A DNA stretch of 5,547 nt from Desulfobulbaceae bacterium (GTDB lineage: Bacteria > Desulfobacterota > Desulfobulbia > Desulfobulbales > Desulfurivibrionaceae): the NCBI GenBank assembly GCA_003557565.1, contig PWOG01000283.1, positions 1 through 5,547 on the forward strand, read 5' to 3'. A model generated the notes under the pieces. That model was not told where the DNA came from. It saw only the letters and a program-made list of their open reading frames with translations, and did not search any database. Shown here one piece after another: positions 5,344-5,547 of this stretch. How positions within the stretch are numbered: the first letter of the stretch is position 1; each line of letters begins with the position of its first letter. The translations under genes and the position numbers were made by a program.

Positions 5344-5452
5344 GTAAGCGGTCACCGGGCACCGCATCTTGCGGCAATCGGGCCGGCTCACGTACTAATG
5401 TACGCATCGCCGCCCCGCTAGCCACAACCTGCGGCACCCGGTGATCGCTTAC
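5344..5452. repeat. Large palindromic repeat, copy B
   Basis: A 109-base imperfect palindrome. The outer arms at 5344-5366 and 5430-5452 pair at 20 of 23 positions. Inside are TTGCGGC (5369-5375) against GCCACAA (5421-5427), a GC-rich middle stem, and the tip CGTAC (5391-5395), loop TAAT, GTACG (5400-5404). Its minus strand aligns with the plus strand of copy A: GTACGYRAGCCGG, CCGAT and GCCGCAAGATG are shared. Three of its four imperfect pairs become G-U on a minus-strand transcript, against one on a plus-strand transcript, which mildly favours the minus strand as the folded form. It fills the convergent gap between the DedA gene and the partial minus-strand gene. It lacks a T-run but might still slow transcription from both sides. 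Confidence 0.88.
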
Positions 5453-5471
5453 CATTTGTTGCCCCCCGTGG

Positions 5472-5547
5472 TCATTTATCTTTTTCCCAACAAGATTCAA
5501 GCTTGATGCACTGGCGGGCGCACATCTTCACCGCCTCCGCCAGTTCC
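5472..5547 (-). CDS. C-terminal end of an unidentified Cys-containing protein (partial)
   Basis: The minus strand is open from the window edge to a TGA at 5474-5472, giving 24 residues. They include EAVKMCARQC and a Cys-Trp near the end (Cys-x3-Cys-x5-Cys-Trp), and finish in a Lys/Glu/Asp-rich tail typical of a protein C-terminus. Codon choice matches the neighbours (GCG, CTG, GTG, CGC, TGC). The cysteine spacing might bind metal, but too little is visible to name a family. The gene converges on the DedA gene, with palindrome copy B 20 bases beyond its stop. The other minus-strand open frame here runs back across the palindrome into the DedA gene and is less likely. Confidence 0.45.
   Translation of the reverse strand, partial: ELAEAVKMCARQCIKLESCWEKDK

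Noticed and set aside
5344..5452. Classical rho-independent terminator at copy B
   Set aside because: The hairpin is long, but neither side has a run of T residues; it may still impede transcription.
5267..5500. 77-codon minus-strand open frame across palindrome B
   Set aside because: It overlaps the DedA gene and the palindrome, and its translation resembles no family; it is best explained as chance.

Overview
The window reads as a GC-rich chromosomal segment from an anaerobic, sulfate-reducer-type member of the Desulfobacterota (former Deltaproteobacteria, possibly Desulfobulbales). The main reason is the elongation factor G. It has the AHIDSGKT P-loop and the longer switch I region (GKDGVGATMDSMELE) of the mitochondrial EF-G1 / spdEFG1 lineage (spirochaetes, planctomycetes, deltaproteobacteria), not the canonical bacterial form. 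The small zinc-ribbon protein (MRCPKCDYISFDD...) and the fusA-linked RecA-like ATPase are, from memory, also common in this group. The taxonomic placement is inference. The window appears to be intact core genome; I see no transposase, integrase, CRISPR array or phage gene.

Left half, all on the minus strand and read from right to left. A 67-aa zinc-ribbon gene (3404-3201) has a near-consensus sigma70 promoter 118-130 bases upstream of its start. It is followed by tRNA-Phe(GAA) (3117-3042) with its own TTGACA box and an intrinsic terminator (3031-2991). Next comes a large palindromic repeat (copy A, 2875-2987). Then comes a two-gene unit: fusA (2812-728), whose stop codon is embedded in the Shine-Dalgarno of a 235-aa P-loop ATPase gene of unknown function (716-9). 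fusA is not in a rpsL-rpsG-fusA-tuf context here.

Right half, plus strand. A divergent promoter region (about 3523-3698) leads into a tight three-gene operon: a BamE/SmpA-like lipoprotein (3699-4097), protein-L-isoaspartate O-methyltransferase pcm (4094-4744, ATGA overlap), and a YqaA-type DedA/VTT membrane protein (4734-5342, 11-base overlap). The three products suggest cell-envelope upkeep and protein repair, but no direct functional link can be shown from sequence. One base after the DedA stop begins a second palindromic repeat (copy B, 5344-5452), lying in the convergent gap before the C-terminus of a minus-strand gene cut off by the window edge (5472-5547).

The two signals least explained by ordinary annotation are these. 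(1) Palindromes A and B share a conserved, oriented core (31 of 36 positions identical in the best half, when A plus is compared with B minus) inside outer arms that differ between copies yet stay self-complementary. (2) An uncharacterised RecA-like ATPase is translationally coupled to a mitochondrial-type EF-G. All protein genes look intact; no frameshift is apparent.
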